Source: RYN-133 sp963754285 (GTDB lineage Bacteria; Actinomycetota; Actinomycetes; Mycobacteriales; Jatrophihabitantaceae). From it: a stretch of 64,000 bases of DNA. Made by a program: the position numbers and the translations under genes. Under the pieces are notes generated by a model, which made no database searches, was not told the origin of the DNA, and saw only the letters and a program-made list of their open reading frames with translations. Below, piece after piece: positions 42,649-54,369 of this stretch (positions are counted from its first letter, which is position 1; every line of letters begins with the position of its first letter). The stretch lies in NCBI GenBank assembly GCA_963754285.1, contig CAVWFN010000007.1, forward strand, positions 434,001-498,000, written 5' to 3'.

Positions 42649-43062
42649 TCAGATGTCGCGGTCGTCGTCGACGACGTGCATCGCGGCTTCCTCGGCTGTG
42701 CTCGCATAGCCGGCCCGGCCGACGTCCTCGGCGACCTCGTCGGTCTCGGTGCGTTCGTGGGCGCCCTCGTCCGGCGCGACCAGGCGCCCCGCCCGCGGCT
42801 CGCCCTCGACGTCGTCCTCGTCGTTGTCCCAGACCTCGGGCTCCTCCTCGGCCAGATGCTGGTCGAGAGACTCACCTTCGATGGACTCGTCGACGGTGTC
42901 ACCGCGCCAGCTGTGCGATTCGCGCTCGGGCGGCGAATAACCCGCGTCGAGCGGATCCTCGGTGTTGTCGCCGGTCAACGTTTCGGACGGGTCGACCTGG
43001 TCGTTCCCGGCGAACCCGCCTACGTAGATGTCGTCACTGCGCCGATCGTCGTTGTCGCTCAT
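42649..43062 (-). CDS. DUF5709 family acidic protein
   Basis: This 137-residue, highly acidic protein has DDIYVGGFAGNDQVDPSETL, LDAGYSPPERESHSWRGDTVDE and repeated Glu/Asp blocks, matching the actinobacterial DUF5709 family. It has no transmembrane segment and no known function. It is first of a likely three-gene minus-strand unit and is divergent from the photolyase gene. Confidence 0.8.
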   Translation of the reverse strand: MSDNDDRRSDDIYVGGFAGNDQVDPSETLTGDNTEDPLDAGYSPPERESHSWRGDTVDESIEGESLDQHLAEEEPEVWDNDEDDVEGEPRAGRLVAPDEGAHERTETDEVAEDVGRAGYASTAEEAAMHVVDDDRDI

Positions 43063-43114
43063 GGCCTCCAGCCTGCCCCGTTACCGTGTCGGATGCACAG
43101 GGCAGGCTCGCGAT

Positions 43115-44455
43115 ATGAGCTCCGTCCTATGGCTGCGCCGAGATCTGCGGCTGCGAGACCATCCGGCGTTGCACGAAGCCGCGCACGACGGCCCGGTCGT
43201 GGCGCTGTTCGTGCTCGACCCGGCATTGTTGAAACCGGCCGGTGCTCCGCGGGTCGCGTTCTTGTATCGCACATTGCGCGAGCTCGACGGGCGCCTGCGC
43301 GAGCACGGCGGCAGGCTGCTCGTTCGTCGCGGCGATCCGGTCAACGTGGTGGCGAAGGTCGCTGAGGAGGCCGGCGCCGGGTCGGTGCACGTGAGCGCCG
43401 ACTTCGGCCCGTACGGGGCGCGCCGCGACGACGCGGTCGAACGGGCGCTCGGTGACGTGCGGTTCGTGCGCACCGGCTCGCCGTACGCGATCAGTCCTGG
43501 TCGGGTGCTCAAGGGCGACGGCGATCCGTTCAAGGTGTACACGCCGTTCTACCGCGCCTGGGTCGAACACGGCTGGCGTCAACCGGCCTCGACGATCACC
43601 GGCCGCGTCGACTGGCACACCGGTCTCGATGGCGTCGAGATCCCGAAGGATCCTGCGCTGCCGACCTCGCTCGAGCTTCCTGCCGCCGGTGAGGACGCGG
43701 CGCTCAAGGCCTGGCGCGCTTACCGCGCGTCGGATCTGAAGAACTATCGCGACCACCGCGACCGTCCCGATCTCGATAGCACCTCGCACATGTCGGTCTA
43801 CCTGAAGTGGGGCAGCATCCACCCACGCACGCTGCTCGCCGACCTGGGCCAGCACGATGAGACGTATCGCAAGGAAGTCGCCTGGCGCGAGTTCTACGCG
43901 CATGTGCTGCACCACTGGCCCGACAGCGCCCGCGAGTACTTCCTGCAGCAGTTCAAGTCGATGAGCTACGCCCGTCCCGACTCGACGGCGTTCGACGCCT
44001 GGCGCGACGGGCGCACGGGCTTCCCGATCGTCGATGCCGGCATGCGCCAGCTGCTCGCGCAGGGCTGGATGCACAACCGCGTGCGAATGATCGTCGCGTC
44101 GTTCCTCGTCAAGGATCTGCACATCGAGTGGCAGCACGGCGCGCGGCACTTCATGCGTCACCTCGTCGACGGCGATCTCGCTTCCAACCAGCACGGCTGG
44201 CAGTGGACGGCAGGCACGGGCACCGACGCGGCGCCGTACTACCGGGTGTTCAACCCGATCACGCAGGGACACAAGTTCGATCCCGACGGCGACTACGTGC
44301 GGCGCTGGGTTCCGGAGCTGCGCGACATCGACGGCGGCGCCGTACACGAGCCGTGGACGATCGACCCGGCACCGTCCGACTACCCCGACCCGATCGTCGA
44401 CCACGCAGCCGAGCGCAAGGTCGCGCTGGAGCGGTACCAGGAGATCCGCTCGTAA
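43115..44455 (+). CDS. phr: Deoxyribodipyrimidine photo-lyase (cryptochrome/photolyase family)
   Basis: The enzyme repairs UV pyrimidine dimers with light. The N-terminal photolyase domain (VLWLRRDLRLRDHPAL) and the FAD-binding domain (KEVAWREFYAHVL; GFPIVDAGMRQLLAQGWMHN; SNQHGWQWTAGTGTDAAPYY) are complete at 446 residues, as for class I CPD photolyases. The Trp residues of the electron-transfer region are present. The start at 43115 (MSSVLWLRRD) is fixed by similarity. Confidence 0.92.
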   Translation: MSSVLWLRRDLRLRDHPALHEAAHDGPVVALFVLDPALLKPAGAPRVAFLYRTLRELDGRLREHGGRLLVRRGDPVNVVAKVAEEAGAGSVHVSADFGPYGARRDDAVERALGDVRFVRTGSPYAISPGRVLKGDGDPFKVYTPFYRAWVEHGWRQPASTITGRVDWHTGLDGVEIPKDPALPTSLELPAAGEDAALKAWRAYRASDLKNYRDHRDRPDLDSTSHMSVYLKWGSIHPRTLLADLGQHDETYRKEVAWREFYAHVLHHWPDSAREYFLQQFKSMSYARPDSTAFDAWRDGRTGFPIVDAGMRQLLAQGWMHNRVRMIVASFLVKDLHIEWQHGARHFMRHLVDGDLASNQHGWQWTAGTGTDAAPYYRVFNPITQGHKFDPDGDYVRRWVPELRDIDGGAVHEPWTIDPAPSDYPDPIVDHAAERKVALERYQEIRS

Positions 44456-44503
44456 CCTCCCGCGCGGCACCCACCGCCTGTCCCGGGCACGGCGACGCGC
44501 GCC

Positions 44504-45400
44504 TCAGAGCGGTTGGATGCCCCAGGACGCGGCCCAGGTGCCGCCGGGGTCGAGCACGATCAGGCCGTTTGTGGAGTTGAACGCGTCGGCCGCGCAGGTC
44601 ATGGGCTCGACCGCGACGCCCGGGCCGACCCCGGCGAGATCCTCGTTCGTGAACACCTGCAGGTAGCGGAACGTCTCGTCGAACCACAGCCGCGCACCGC
44701 CGGCCGCCGAACGCACCTCGGCCGACCCGCGTCCGCCCTCGACGTGCAGGTCGGTGAATCCGTCGTCCATCCGCAGCGCCTTGAGCCTCTTGCCGCGCCG
44801 CAAGTCGTGCGGGGTGCGCGCGACCGACTGCACTCCGATCGGCACCTGCGCGTCGTCGAGCAGCAGTCGCTGACGGGCCGGGATACGCACGGTCGTCGCG
44901 TCGAGCGACGCGCCATGCGTCGACAGATACGGATGGAACCCGGCGCCGAACGGTGCCGGACCTGCTCCGTGATTGTGGGCGGACGCCGACACCGAGAGGC
45001 CGAGTTCGGCGTGCACCGCGTAGGTGACCTCGACGCGTACCTCGAACGGGTAACCCTTCTGCGGCACGATGTCGAGGATGAGCGTGACTCGGTTGCTCTC
45101 GTGCACGGTCGACACCCAGCGCGCCCAGCGGCCGAGCCCGTGGATGGCGTTGAGCTTGTCCGGTTCGGTGAGTGCCACCTGCTGGCTCTCACCGAGGAAG
45201 GTGTATTGACCGCGCCGGAGCCGGTTCGGCCACGGGACGAGTACCGCACCGCTGCACCGCGGTGGCAGCGCGTCGGCGTCGAAAGGCACGGTGACGTCGA
45301 CGCCCCGATGAGTGAACTCACGCAGCCCGGCCCCGACCTCGGTGACCGTCGCGCGGAACTCGCCGGCCGTGATCGTGAACTGCTCCCCCGTCAGCGTCAT
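44504..45400 (-). CDS. Aldose 1-epimerase family protein
   Basis: The galactose-mutarotase fold is indicated by VPFDADALPPRCSGAVLVPWPNRLRRGQYTF, AIHGLGRWARW (catalytic His region), GAGFHPYLS (second His) and the late AVEPMTCAADAFN (Glu general base). 298 residues is typical. It interconverts sugar anomers; the actual sugar is unknown. It ends the minus-strand run that includes the MFS carrier, ten bases downstream of it. Confidence 0.85.
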   Translation of the reverse strand: MTLTGEQFTITAGEFRATVTEVGAGLREFTHRGVDVTVPFDADALPPRCSGAVLVPWPNRLRRGQYTFLGESQQVALTEPDKLNAIHGLGRWARWVSTVHESNRVTLILDIVPQKGYPFEVRVEVTYAVHAELGLSVSASAHNHGAGPAPFGAGFHPYLSTHGASLDATTVRIPARQRLLLDDAQVPIGVQSVARTPHDLRRGKRLKALRMDDGFTDLHVEGGRGSAEVRSAAGGARLWFDETFRYLQVFTNEDLAGVGPGVAVEPMTCAADAFNSTNGLIVLDPGGTWAASWGIQPL

Positions 45401-45409
45401 AGTCGGACG

Positions 45410-46711
45410 CTATCGCTTGGCCGAGTAGTTCCAGAACGGCCGGACGAGTATCCCGGCGATCAGGACGACGACCGCGCAGGCGATCCCACCGAACACCCAG
45501 GAGAACGACACGGACGTTGCGGCCGCCATGCCACCGGCTCGGACGTCGCCGAGACGCGGACCGCCGGCGACCACGGCGATGAACACGCCCTGCATCCGAC
45601 CGCGCATCGCGTCCGGTGCGTAGGTCTGGAGGATCGTCTGCCGGTACACCGCGCTCACGAGGTCGGCGGCGCCGGCGACAGCCAGGAGTGTCACGACCAG
45701 CCACAACGAGTGCGCCAGCCCGGACACCGCGACGGCGATCCCCCAGCCGACGACGGCGAAGGTCAACGCGCGACCCTGTCGCTTCACGCGTCCGATCCAT
45801 CCGCTCGACACCCCGGCAATCACCGAGCCGATCGCGATTGCGGCGTAGAGCGGTCCGACCGTGCCGTGGAAACGCTCGTCGGCGACGGCCGGGAACAGCG
45901 CGCGGGGCATCGCGAGCACCATCGCGGCGATGTCGACGAGGAACGACATCACGACCACGGGACGGGTGGCGATGAACCGAAGCCCCTCGACGACCGAACG
46001 CAGCCCGAGGGTGGACGACGAATTCTCGTCCGGCGGCATGGGCGGCAGGCGGAACGCCGAGTACAGCGCGGCCGTGAACAAGACGGCATCGATACCGTAG
46101 GCGTAGGCGAAGCCGTGATGCAGACCGACGAGCAGGCCCGCGATCAACGGCCCGACGACCTGGCCGAAGTTGCCCACCGTGAAGGTCAGCGTGTTGGCCG
46201 CGGGCACGAGGTCGGCGGGGACCAGCCGCGGCGTGATCGCACCGCGAGTCGAGGATGCGATCGCGAAGGCGCCGGCCTGCACGGCGACCAGCGCGAGGAT
46301 CAGCCAGACGTTGCCAAGGCCGAGCAGCGTCTGCACGAGCAACCCGAGCGTCATCGCCCATTGCAGGATCGAGGACCAGAAGTAGAGCTTGCCGCGGTCG
46401 ACGACATCGGCGATCGCTCCGCCGTACAGGCCGAACGCGATCGTCGGGACGAGCCCGGCGAGGCCGAAGAACCCGACGTAGAGCGACGAGCCGGTCAGGG
46501 CGTAGATCTGCACCGGGACGGCGACCTGCGTGAGCATCGAGCCGATGAACGACGTGCCTTGCCCGATGACCAGCCGCTTGTAGGCCGGGACGACGAGCGG
46601 TCGGGTGTCGACGGCATGGCGGCGGATCAGCGCGCCGAGCGAGCGCTGCGGCGCAGGCACCTGCGCTATCTCGGCCGCTTCCGCTTCGACGTCCTCGAGG
46701 TCCTCGCTCAC
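45410..46711 (-). CDS. MFS transporter, EntS-like
   Basis: The 433-residue protein has about twelve hydrophobic helices with FIGSMLTQVAVPVQIYALTG in TM1, GLYGGAIADVVDRGKLYF (motif A), and RGAITPRLVPADLVPAANTL, typical of the EntS/ArsR-linked MFS_3 exporters. The GTG start at 46711 overlaps the stop of meaB (GTGA), so the two are translationally coupled. The substrate is unknown. Confidence 0.85.
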   Translation of the reverse strand: MSEDLEDVEAEAAEIAQVPAPQRSLGALIRRHAVDTRPLVVPAYKRLVIGQGTSFIGSMLTQVAVPVQIYALTGSSLYVGFFGLAGLVPTIAFGLYGGAIADVVDRGKLYFWSSILQWAMTLGLLVQTLLGLGNVWLILALVAVQAGAFAIASSTRGAITPRLVPADLVPAANTLTFTVGNFGQVVGPLIAGLLVGLHHGFAYAYGIDAVLFTAALYSAFRLPPMPPDENSSSTLGLRSVVEGLRFIATRPVVVMSFLVDIAAMVLAMPRALFPAVADERFHGTVGPLYAAIAIGSVIAGVSSGWIGRVKRQGRALTFAVVGWGIAVAVSGLAHSLWLVVTLLAVAGAADLVSAVYRQTILQTYAPDAMRGRMQGVFIAVVAGGPRLGDVRAGGMAAATSVSFSWVFGGIACAVVVLIAGILVRPFWNYSAKR

Positions 46712-47708
46712 CGTGTTCCGTCCAGCGACCGGACGATCTCGGTGGCAGCCTGATCGGGCGTCATCTCATCGGCGAGCACTGCCGCTTCGACCCGCTCGAC
46801 GATTGCTTTGACGTCCTTCGTGTCGAGTCGCGACAGCAGCCGGTCGCGCACCATCGCGCGCGTCCACTGCACCAACTGGCGGCGGCGTTTCGCATCGAGC
46901 TCGCCGTGCTCGTTGCAGCCAATCGCGATGGCGTTGTACGTGTTTCCACACGCGGTCGAGGTTGTCGTTGTTCAACGCACTGCACGTGACGACCGGCGTC
47001 TGCCAGTCGTCATCGGCACCGCGCAGGAACCGCAATGCCCCGGACAGCTCGCGCGCCGCCTTCTGCGAGTCGTGCGCGTGCTCGCCGTCGGACTTGTTCA
47101 CTCCGATCACGTCGGCGAGCTCGAGGATGCCGCGCTTCATCCCCTGCAGCTGATCGCCCGTCCGCGCGAGCGTCAGGAACAGGAACGTGTCGACCATGTC
47201 GGCCACGACGTACTCGGACTGCCCCACCCCGACCGTCTCGACCAGCACGATGTCGAAGCCGGCGGCCTCCATCACCACCATCGTCTCGCGGGTGGCCTGC
47301 GCGACTCCGCCGAGCGTGCCCGCGGCTCGGGGAGGGACGCACGAACGCGTTGTCGTCCGCGGCCAGGCGCTGCATGCGCGTCTTGTCACCGAGGATGCTG
47401 CCGCCGGTCTTGCCGGAGGACGGGTCGACCGCGAGCACCGCGACCTTGTGACCGTCCGCGATCAGGTTGACGCCGAGCTGATCGATGAAGGTCGACTTGC
47501 CGACGCCGGGCACGCCGGTGATGCCGACGCGCTGGGCATGGCCCGTGTGCGGCAACAGCTCGACCAGCAGCTGCTGAGCCTGCTCGCGGTGATCGGCCCG
47601 GCGCGACTCGACCAGGGTGATCGCACGCGCGATCGCGGCCCGGTTACCGTCCCGCACCCCGTCCGCCAGTTCGACTTTGACCCTGGATCGGTCGCTATCA
47701 GCGCTCAT
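46708..47708 (-). pseudogene. meaB: Methylmalonyl-CoA mutase-associated GTPase MeaB, interrupted by two apparent frameshifts
   Basis: MeaB guards and reloads the B12 cofactor of methylmalonyl-CoA mutase. GITGVPGVGKSTFID (P-loop), LAVDPSSGKTGGSILGDKTR, LVETVGVGQSE and INKSDG-like VNKSDGE are present, but in different frames. Removing one base at 47324/47325 restores PSPSAGTLGGVAQATRE. Removing one near 46915 joins VWKHVQRHRDWL to NEHGELDAKRRRQLVQW and runs to a stop at 46708 that overlaps the next gene. Both are single extra bases, so sequence error is as likely as decay. It lies 17 bp after the mutase gene. Confidence 0.85.
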
Positions 47709-47725
47709 TCACAGCCACTGCGGGG

Positions 47726-49876
<2,151 letters not shown>

Positions 49877-49937
49877 CAGACCAACTCCCCTTGACCTCTT
49901 GGCCCCGCGAAGCGCAGGACCACGTTCGCTCCGCTTC

Positions 49938-51677
49938 TCATCGAGCCACCTCCAGCGTGGTGCGCAGCACTGCGAGCGCGTCGCACCCGGCGTACACGTT
50001 GCCGTCGGCTCCCTCGTGCCTGCCTGCGAGCCAGACATGTTTCGCACCGGCCGCGCGAAGAGTTTCGATCGCATCGCTCGCCGACTCGTCGTAGACGGTG
50101 TCCGACGAGCACAGGCAGGCGACGGATGCACCGCTGTCGCCGAACGAGTCGACGTCGCCGACGACGCTGTGGAAGCCACCGGCGTTGAACAGGTTGGTTG
50201 CGAAAGAGACCCGGGCGCTGTGCTGGGCGAACGGGCCGAGCGTGGCCAGGAAGACCTTCGGTCGCGGATCGAGAGCCTCGACCTGATCGCGCACTTCTTC
50301 GAACGGCTCCGACCAACGCGCTGGAGCGAGCGGTCCACCCGACAGTGCGGCCGGAGCCTCGTTGCGCGACACCGGATCCTCGTCGGGGAACGCGAACTCG
50401 GTAACGCCCGTGAGCGGTGCGCGCCGGTGCGCGATGTCGTCTGCGCGTGCGTCACGGGTGGCTGCGATTGCGGCGGGGATCGTCCCGTCGTCGAGCGCAG
50501 CGAGTGCACCGCCGGCGCGCTCGATCGCGGTGAACTCCTCCCACGCCTTCTGCGCGAGCTCCGCGGTCAATGTCTCGACGTACCACGATCCGCCGGCGGC
50601 ATCGACGACACGGCCGATGCTCGACTCGTCATGCAATACGGCGTTCGTGTTCCGCGCGATGCGGCGCGCGAAATCGTCGGGCAGTCCGAGCGCATTGTCG
50701 AACGGCAGCACCGTGATCGAGTCGGCGCCGCCGACGCCGGCGGCGAAGCAGGCGATCGTCGTGCGCAGCATGTTCACCCACGGGTCGCGCCGCGTCATCA
50801 TCGCCGCTGAGGTCACGGCGTGCTGGTACTGCACGCGATCCTCGGCCTCTGACAGCTCTGCAACGCGCTGCCAGATCTGGCGGGCAGCACGCAGCTTCGC
50901 GATCGAGGCGAACTGATCGCCGGTCACGGCGAACCGGAACTCCATGCGGGCCAGCGCGTCATCGACAGCCAGACCCGACTCGGTGAGTTCGCGCAGATAG
51001 GCCACGCCGACGGCGGTCGCGACCGCGATCTCAGTAGCGTCGCTCGCACCCGCGTCGTGATAGACCGTCGCGTCGACCGTCGCCACACGTAGCTGCTCAT
51101 GAGGGCGAGCGAGTTCGACGAGCTCGCCGAGCGCGAAGGCTTCAGCGCCGGTGCGTGCCCGCCAGCCGATCGGGTCCGCACCCAGCGAACCACTCACGTC
51201 GGCCGAACCGGCGAACTCGAGTAGCGCCCGGGCGGCTTCGGCCGAACGGTCGCCGGCGTCGAGGACAACAGGAGCGAGGTCGAGCAGGACCCCGTCGAGT
51301 GCGCGCGCGAGCTCTGCGATGGCCAGTCCGCCCTCGCCCAGCCGTAGCCACAGCGACGTCGCTCCGGTCTCGAGGTCGTTGAGCACCGCCGCATTCGTGG
51401 CGGCGGCGTCAGGATCGCGATGCCAGGTACGCACGTCCCACGCACCGCCGTGCGGCACCCGCGGCACCGCCGGCGCCGGTCCGGACGTGTAGAGCGGCCG
51501 GATCTCGACGCCGTCGTAGGTCGTGGTGCTCAGCGCAGCGATCGGGTCGGCGTCCTGGGCCAGGCCGGATTTGCGCAGCACCGCGGTCACGAGCGCGCGC
51601 CAGTCGTCCTCGCTCGCGGCGGGGAAATCGGCGGCCAACTCGAAGTCGGGGTCCAGACGTTCGGTCGAAGCCGGCAT
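49938..51677 (-). CDS. mutA: Methylmalonyl-CoA mutase small subunit
   Basis: The 579-residue protein matches the non-catalytic MutA subunit: WDVRTWHRDPDA, the barrel remnant FRFAVTGDQFASIAKLRAARQIWQRV, RDPWVNMLRTTIACFAAGVGGADSITVLPFDNALG, and a degenerate B12 domain in which DxHxxG is replaced (PFAQHSARVSFATNLFNAGG). First gene of mutA-mutB-meaB. The start at 51677 is set by MPASTERLDPDFEL similarity. Confidence 0.92.
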   Translation of the reverse strand: MPASTERLDPDFELAADFPAASEDDWRALVTAVLRKSGLAQDADPIAALSTTTYDGVEIRPLYTSGPAPAVPRVPHGGAWDVRTWHRDPDAAATNAAVLNDLETGATSLWLRLGEGGLAIAELARALDGVLLDLAPVVLDAGDRSAEAARALLEFAGSADVSGSLGADPIGWRARTGAEAFALGELVELARPHEQLRVATVDATVYHDAGASDATEIAVATAVGVAYLRELTESGLAVDDALARMEFRFAVTGDQFASIAKLRAARQIWQRVAELSEAEDRVQYQHAVTSAAMMTRRDPWVNMLRTTIACFAAGVGGADSITVLPFDNALGLPDDFARRIARNTNAVLHDESSIGRVVDAAGGSWYVETLTAELAQKAWEEFTAIERAGGALAALDDGTIPAAIAATRDARADDIAHRRAPLTGVTEFAFPDEDPVSRNEAPAALSGGPLAPARWSEPFEEVRDQVEALDPRPKVFLATLGPFAQHSARVSFATNLFNAGGFHSVVGDVDSFGDSGASVACLCSSDTVYDESASDAIETLRAAGAKHVWLAGRHEGADGNVYAGCDALAVLRTTLEVAR

Positions 51678-51818
51678 TCTCAGGATCGTAGGACGGTACG
51701 GCGGTCCCTGGCCTGCCCAGGTGGCCCAACTAACGCCGCGCCCGGCCGCCGGGCGCCCGTCGGCAAGCCACAGATCGTTCTGTCGCAGCACACAGGCTGA
51801 CGGCGGAACCTTCCTTAC

Positions 51819-52178
51819 ATGGCCGGGCGTTGCACCCGTATGGACGCGCCACCGCTGCCGCACTCGGTGCGGCGCAGCGCGCAGTATCGCGGTGTTTGCC
51901 TGGCCCTCGGCGCCTTGTGCGTGCTCGCAGTGCTCGCCGGGAGCATCGGCCGCGTCGGAGAGCCCGCGCACCACCGCAGCCACGTGCTCGCGACCGCGGC
52001 GCTCAGCTACGACCAGCTGGGCACGAACGCACGCCACAGCCTCGACGCCGTACCTGCCGAGCGGACCGCGGTGCAGACCTCGGACGCCCGCTGGGCGGCG
52101 GCGAAGATCACCACCCGTCAGCGCCAGCAAGGCGCGGTCGACACCGCACGGACGAGAGGGCCACCGGCGACGGCGTAA
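51819..52178 (+). CDS. Small single-pass membrane protein, hypothetical
   Basis: The 119-residue frame has the strong G/C third-position bias of genuine genes here. It holds one hydrophobic helix (VCLALGALCVLAVLAGSIG, about 26-44) and a soluble Ala/Arg-rich C-terminal part. I do not recognise a family. An ATG at 51840 is an alternative start. The DksA-like gene follows after 41 bp. Confidence 0.5.
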   Translation: MAGRCTRMDAPPLPHSVRRSAQYRGVCLALGALCVLAVLAGSIGRVGEPAHHRSHVLATAALSYDQLGTNARHSLDAVPAERTAVQTSDARWAAAKITTRQRQQGAVDTARTRGPPATA

Positions 52179-52219
52179 TTGCCGTCCCCAGACCCCACTC
52201 GTTCGAAAAGAGCACAGCA

Positions 52220-52561
52220 ATGACGATCAGTTCTCCGGCTGCCTTCGAGGCAGCCACCCCGCGGCAACTCGCCGCCTTCCGCGCCCAGCTCGACGAGCAA
52301 CGGCGTTTCCGCCTCGAACAACTCGACGAGCTGCGCAAGATCGATCCGGACAACTCGAGCGAGGTGACCGAGGTTCTCGCCGCCGGCGCGCGGGTCGCCC
52401 TGAGCGACGTCCTCGCCGCGCTCTACCGGATGGACAACGGCACCTACGGCCTGTGCACCGAGTGCGGTGCGGCCGTCCCGATGGAGCGGCTCGAGGTACT
52501 GCCGCAGGTCGCGCACTGCCTGCGGTGCAGCCGCCAGGCGGCGTTGCGTGCAGGCCGGTGA
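52220..52561 (+). CDS. TraR/DksA family zinc-finger protein
   Basis: The 113-residue protein has a coiled N-terminal helix pair (LAAFRAQLDEQRRFRLEQLDEL) and the DksA-type zinc finger CTECGAAVPMERLEVLPQVAHC with a final CxxC (CLRC). Family members bind RNA polymerase in its secondary channel and modulate promoter opening. The actinobacterial ones are little studied. The ATG at 52220 is chosen inside a long unrelated open frame because the similarity starts here. Confidence 0.85.
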   Translation: MTISSPAAFEAATPRQLAAFRAQLDEQRRFRLEQLDELRKIDPDNSSEVTEVLAAGARVALSDVLAALYRMDNGTYGLCTECGAAVPMERLEVLPQVAHCLRCSRQAALRAGR

Positions 52562-52605
52562 CGAGAGGTCGGGACGGTCACTTGCCAGGTGGCTAGCCTC
52601 TAGCT

Positions 52606-53466
52606 GTGACCGTTCCGACCGTTTCCCCTGAACCGCCCGAGCCGGCACCGATCGACCGCACGCCCGATCGCCCGCTCAGCGAGGCCGAAGAGGAAGCGCG
52701 CCGCGCGGCCGACGTGCTCAAGCGCATCGTCGGGGTCGAGCGGCACGACGTCGCGATCGTGCTCGGCTCGGGCTGGGTGCCCGCGATCGACACGCTCGGT
52801 TCGGCCGATGCCGAGGTCAGCACCACCGATCTGCCCGGGTTCTCGCCAGCTGCGGTCGAGGGGCACGCCGGCCGGATCCGCTCGATGGACGTCGGCGGCA
52901 AACGCGTGCTCGCGTTCCTCGGCCGTACCCACTTCTACGAAGGACGCGGTGTCGACGCCGTCGTGCACGGCGTGCGGGTGGCGGCCGCCGCAGGCTGCAA
53001 GACCATCATCCTGACCAACGCGTGCGGCGGGCTGCGCGAGGGCATGCAGCCCGGCGACCCTGTGCTGATCAGCGATCACCTCAACCTGACGGGGCGCACC
53101 CCGCTGCTCGGCGCCCGCTTCGTCGACATGAGCGACGTGTACACGCCACGGCTGCGCGCCAAGGTGCGCGAGATCGACCCCTCGATCACCGAGGGCGTCT
53201 ACGCGATGTTCCCCGGACCGCAGTACGAGACACCGGCCGAGGTACGGATGGCGGGCGTTCTCGGCGCCGATCTCGTCGGCATGTCGACCGTGCTCGAAGC
53301 CATCGCAGCGCGCGCGGAGGGCTGCGAGATCCTCGGTCTCTCGCTGGTCACCAACCTCGCCGCCGGTCTCGGCGACAAGCTCGACCACGAAGAGGTGCTT
53401 GCCGCCGGCAAGGCCGCGGCATCGCGGATGGGTGAACTGCTCAAGCAGCTGATCCCACAGATATGA
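52606..53466 (+). CDS. Purine-nucleoside phosphorylase
   Basis: The trimeric PNP type is indicated by VAIVLGSGWV, FLGRTHFYEGRG (phosphate site), TNACGGLREGMQPGDPVLISDHLN, FPGPQYETPAEVRM and VGMSTVLEAIAA. It cleaves inosine and guanosine with phosphate for purine salvage. The GTG start gives 286 residues. The stop overlaps the next gene (ATGA), and a phosphohexomutase and upp lie downstream, a nucleoside-salvage neighbourhood often seen in actinobacteria. Confidence 0.92.
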   Translation: MTVPTVSPEPPEPAPIDRTPDRPLSEAEEEARRAADVLKRIVGVERHDVAIVLGSGWVPAIDTLGSADAEVSTTDLPGFSPAAVEGHAGRIRSMDVGGKRVLAFLGRTHFYEGRGVDAVVHGVRVAAAAGCKTIILTNACGGLREGMQPGDPVLISDHLNLTGRTPLLGARFVDMSDVYTPRLRAKVREIDPSITEGVYAMFPGPQYETPAEVRMAGVLGADLVGMSTVLEAIAARAEGCEILGLSLVTNLAAGLGDKLDHEEVLAAGKAAASRMGELLKQLIPQI

Positions 53467-54308
53467 CCGACCACCCCACGAAACTGCTCCGCAAAGAACG
53501 CTACGCACTTTCGCGGGGACCCCGGAAGAACGTGCTCGTCACCGGTGCCGCCGGCACGATCGGTACCGCACTGCGCGAGCGGCTTCCTGACTACGGCTGG
53601 ACGCTGCGCTGCGTCGACCGGGTGGCTGCCGACGGCGTCGAGCACGCCGACGTCACGTCGGCCGATGACCTCGACGCAGTGGTTGCCGGTGCGTCGGCGA
53701 TCGTGCACCTCGCGGGTCAGCCGGTCGAAGCCCCGTGGCCGGTCATTCGCGCGAGCAACCTCGACGGCACCTACGAGGTGTTCGAGGCGGCCCGCCGCCA
53801 TGGAGTTGCGCGCGTCATCTACGCATCGTCCAATCACGCCGTCGGCTTCACCCCTGTCGCCGCCGACGCTTCGCTGCCCGCCGACGCGCCGCCTCGTCCC
53901 GACACGCTGTACGGGGTCAGCAAGGTCTTCGGCGAAGCGTTGGGCCGCTACTACTACGACCGCTACGGCATCCGCGTCGCCTGCCTTCGGATCGGGACGT
54001 TCGCCGAGCAACCGACCGACGTGCGCTCGCTGTCGACCTGGCTGTCGCCGGCTGACTGTGCGCGGCTGGTCGACGCCTGTCTGCGGACGGACGCGCTCGA
54101 GTTCTCAATCGTGTGGGGCGTCTCGGCGAACACGCGCCGCACGTGGTCATTGACCGCGGGCGAGGACCTCGGGTACCTGCCGGTCGACGACTCGGAGGTG
54201 CATGCGGCGACGCTCCCCGATCCCGAGCCACATCCGTCGGATGCGTTTGTCGGGGGCGGGTTCACCTCGCCCGGTTTCGGGATCGACGAGGTGGCGAGCC
54301 GATGGTGA
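53463..54308 (+). CDS. NAD-dependent epimerase/dehydratase family protein, uronate dehydrogenase-like
   Basis: The extended-SDR motifs VLVTGAAGTIGTALRERL, the ASSNHAVGF block and YGVSK (Tyr/Lys) are visible. ASSNH-x-x-GF is characteristic of uronate dehydrogenases, which oxidise glucuronate or galacturonate to aldarolactone. 281 residues is normal. It is translationally coupled to the purine phosphorylase gene, though no pathway link is obvious. Confidence 0.78.
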   Translation: MTDHPTKLLRKERYALSRGPRKNVLVTGAAGTIGTALRERLPDYGWTLRCVDRVAADGVEHADVTSADDLDAVVAGASAIVHLAGQPVEAPWPVIRASNLDGTYEVFEAARRHGVARVIYASSNHAVGFTPVAADASLPADAPPRPDTLYGVSKVFGEALGRYYYDRYGIRVACLRIGTFAEQPTDVRSLSTWLSPADCARLVDACLRTDALEFSIVWGVSANTRRTWSLTAGEDLGYLPVDDSEVHAATLPDPEPHPSDAFVGGGFTSPGFGIDEVASRW

Positions 54309-54369
54309 TGACCGGAGCAAAAGCTGACCGGCGCTTCGCGGGGCCGCGCTGCACACCTCAGGTGCGCTC

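Noticed and set aside
51678..51818. Possible cobalamin riboswitch upstream of the methylmalonyl-CoA mutase genes
   Set aside because: I found no B12-box-like sequence or plausible multi-stem fold by eye in the 141-bp gap; a covariance-model search would be needed to reopen this.
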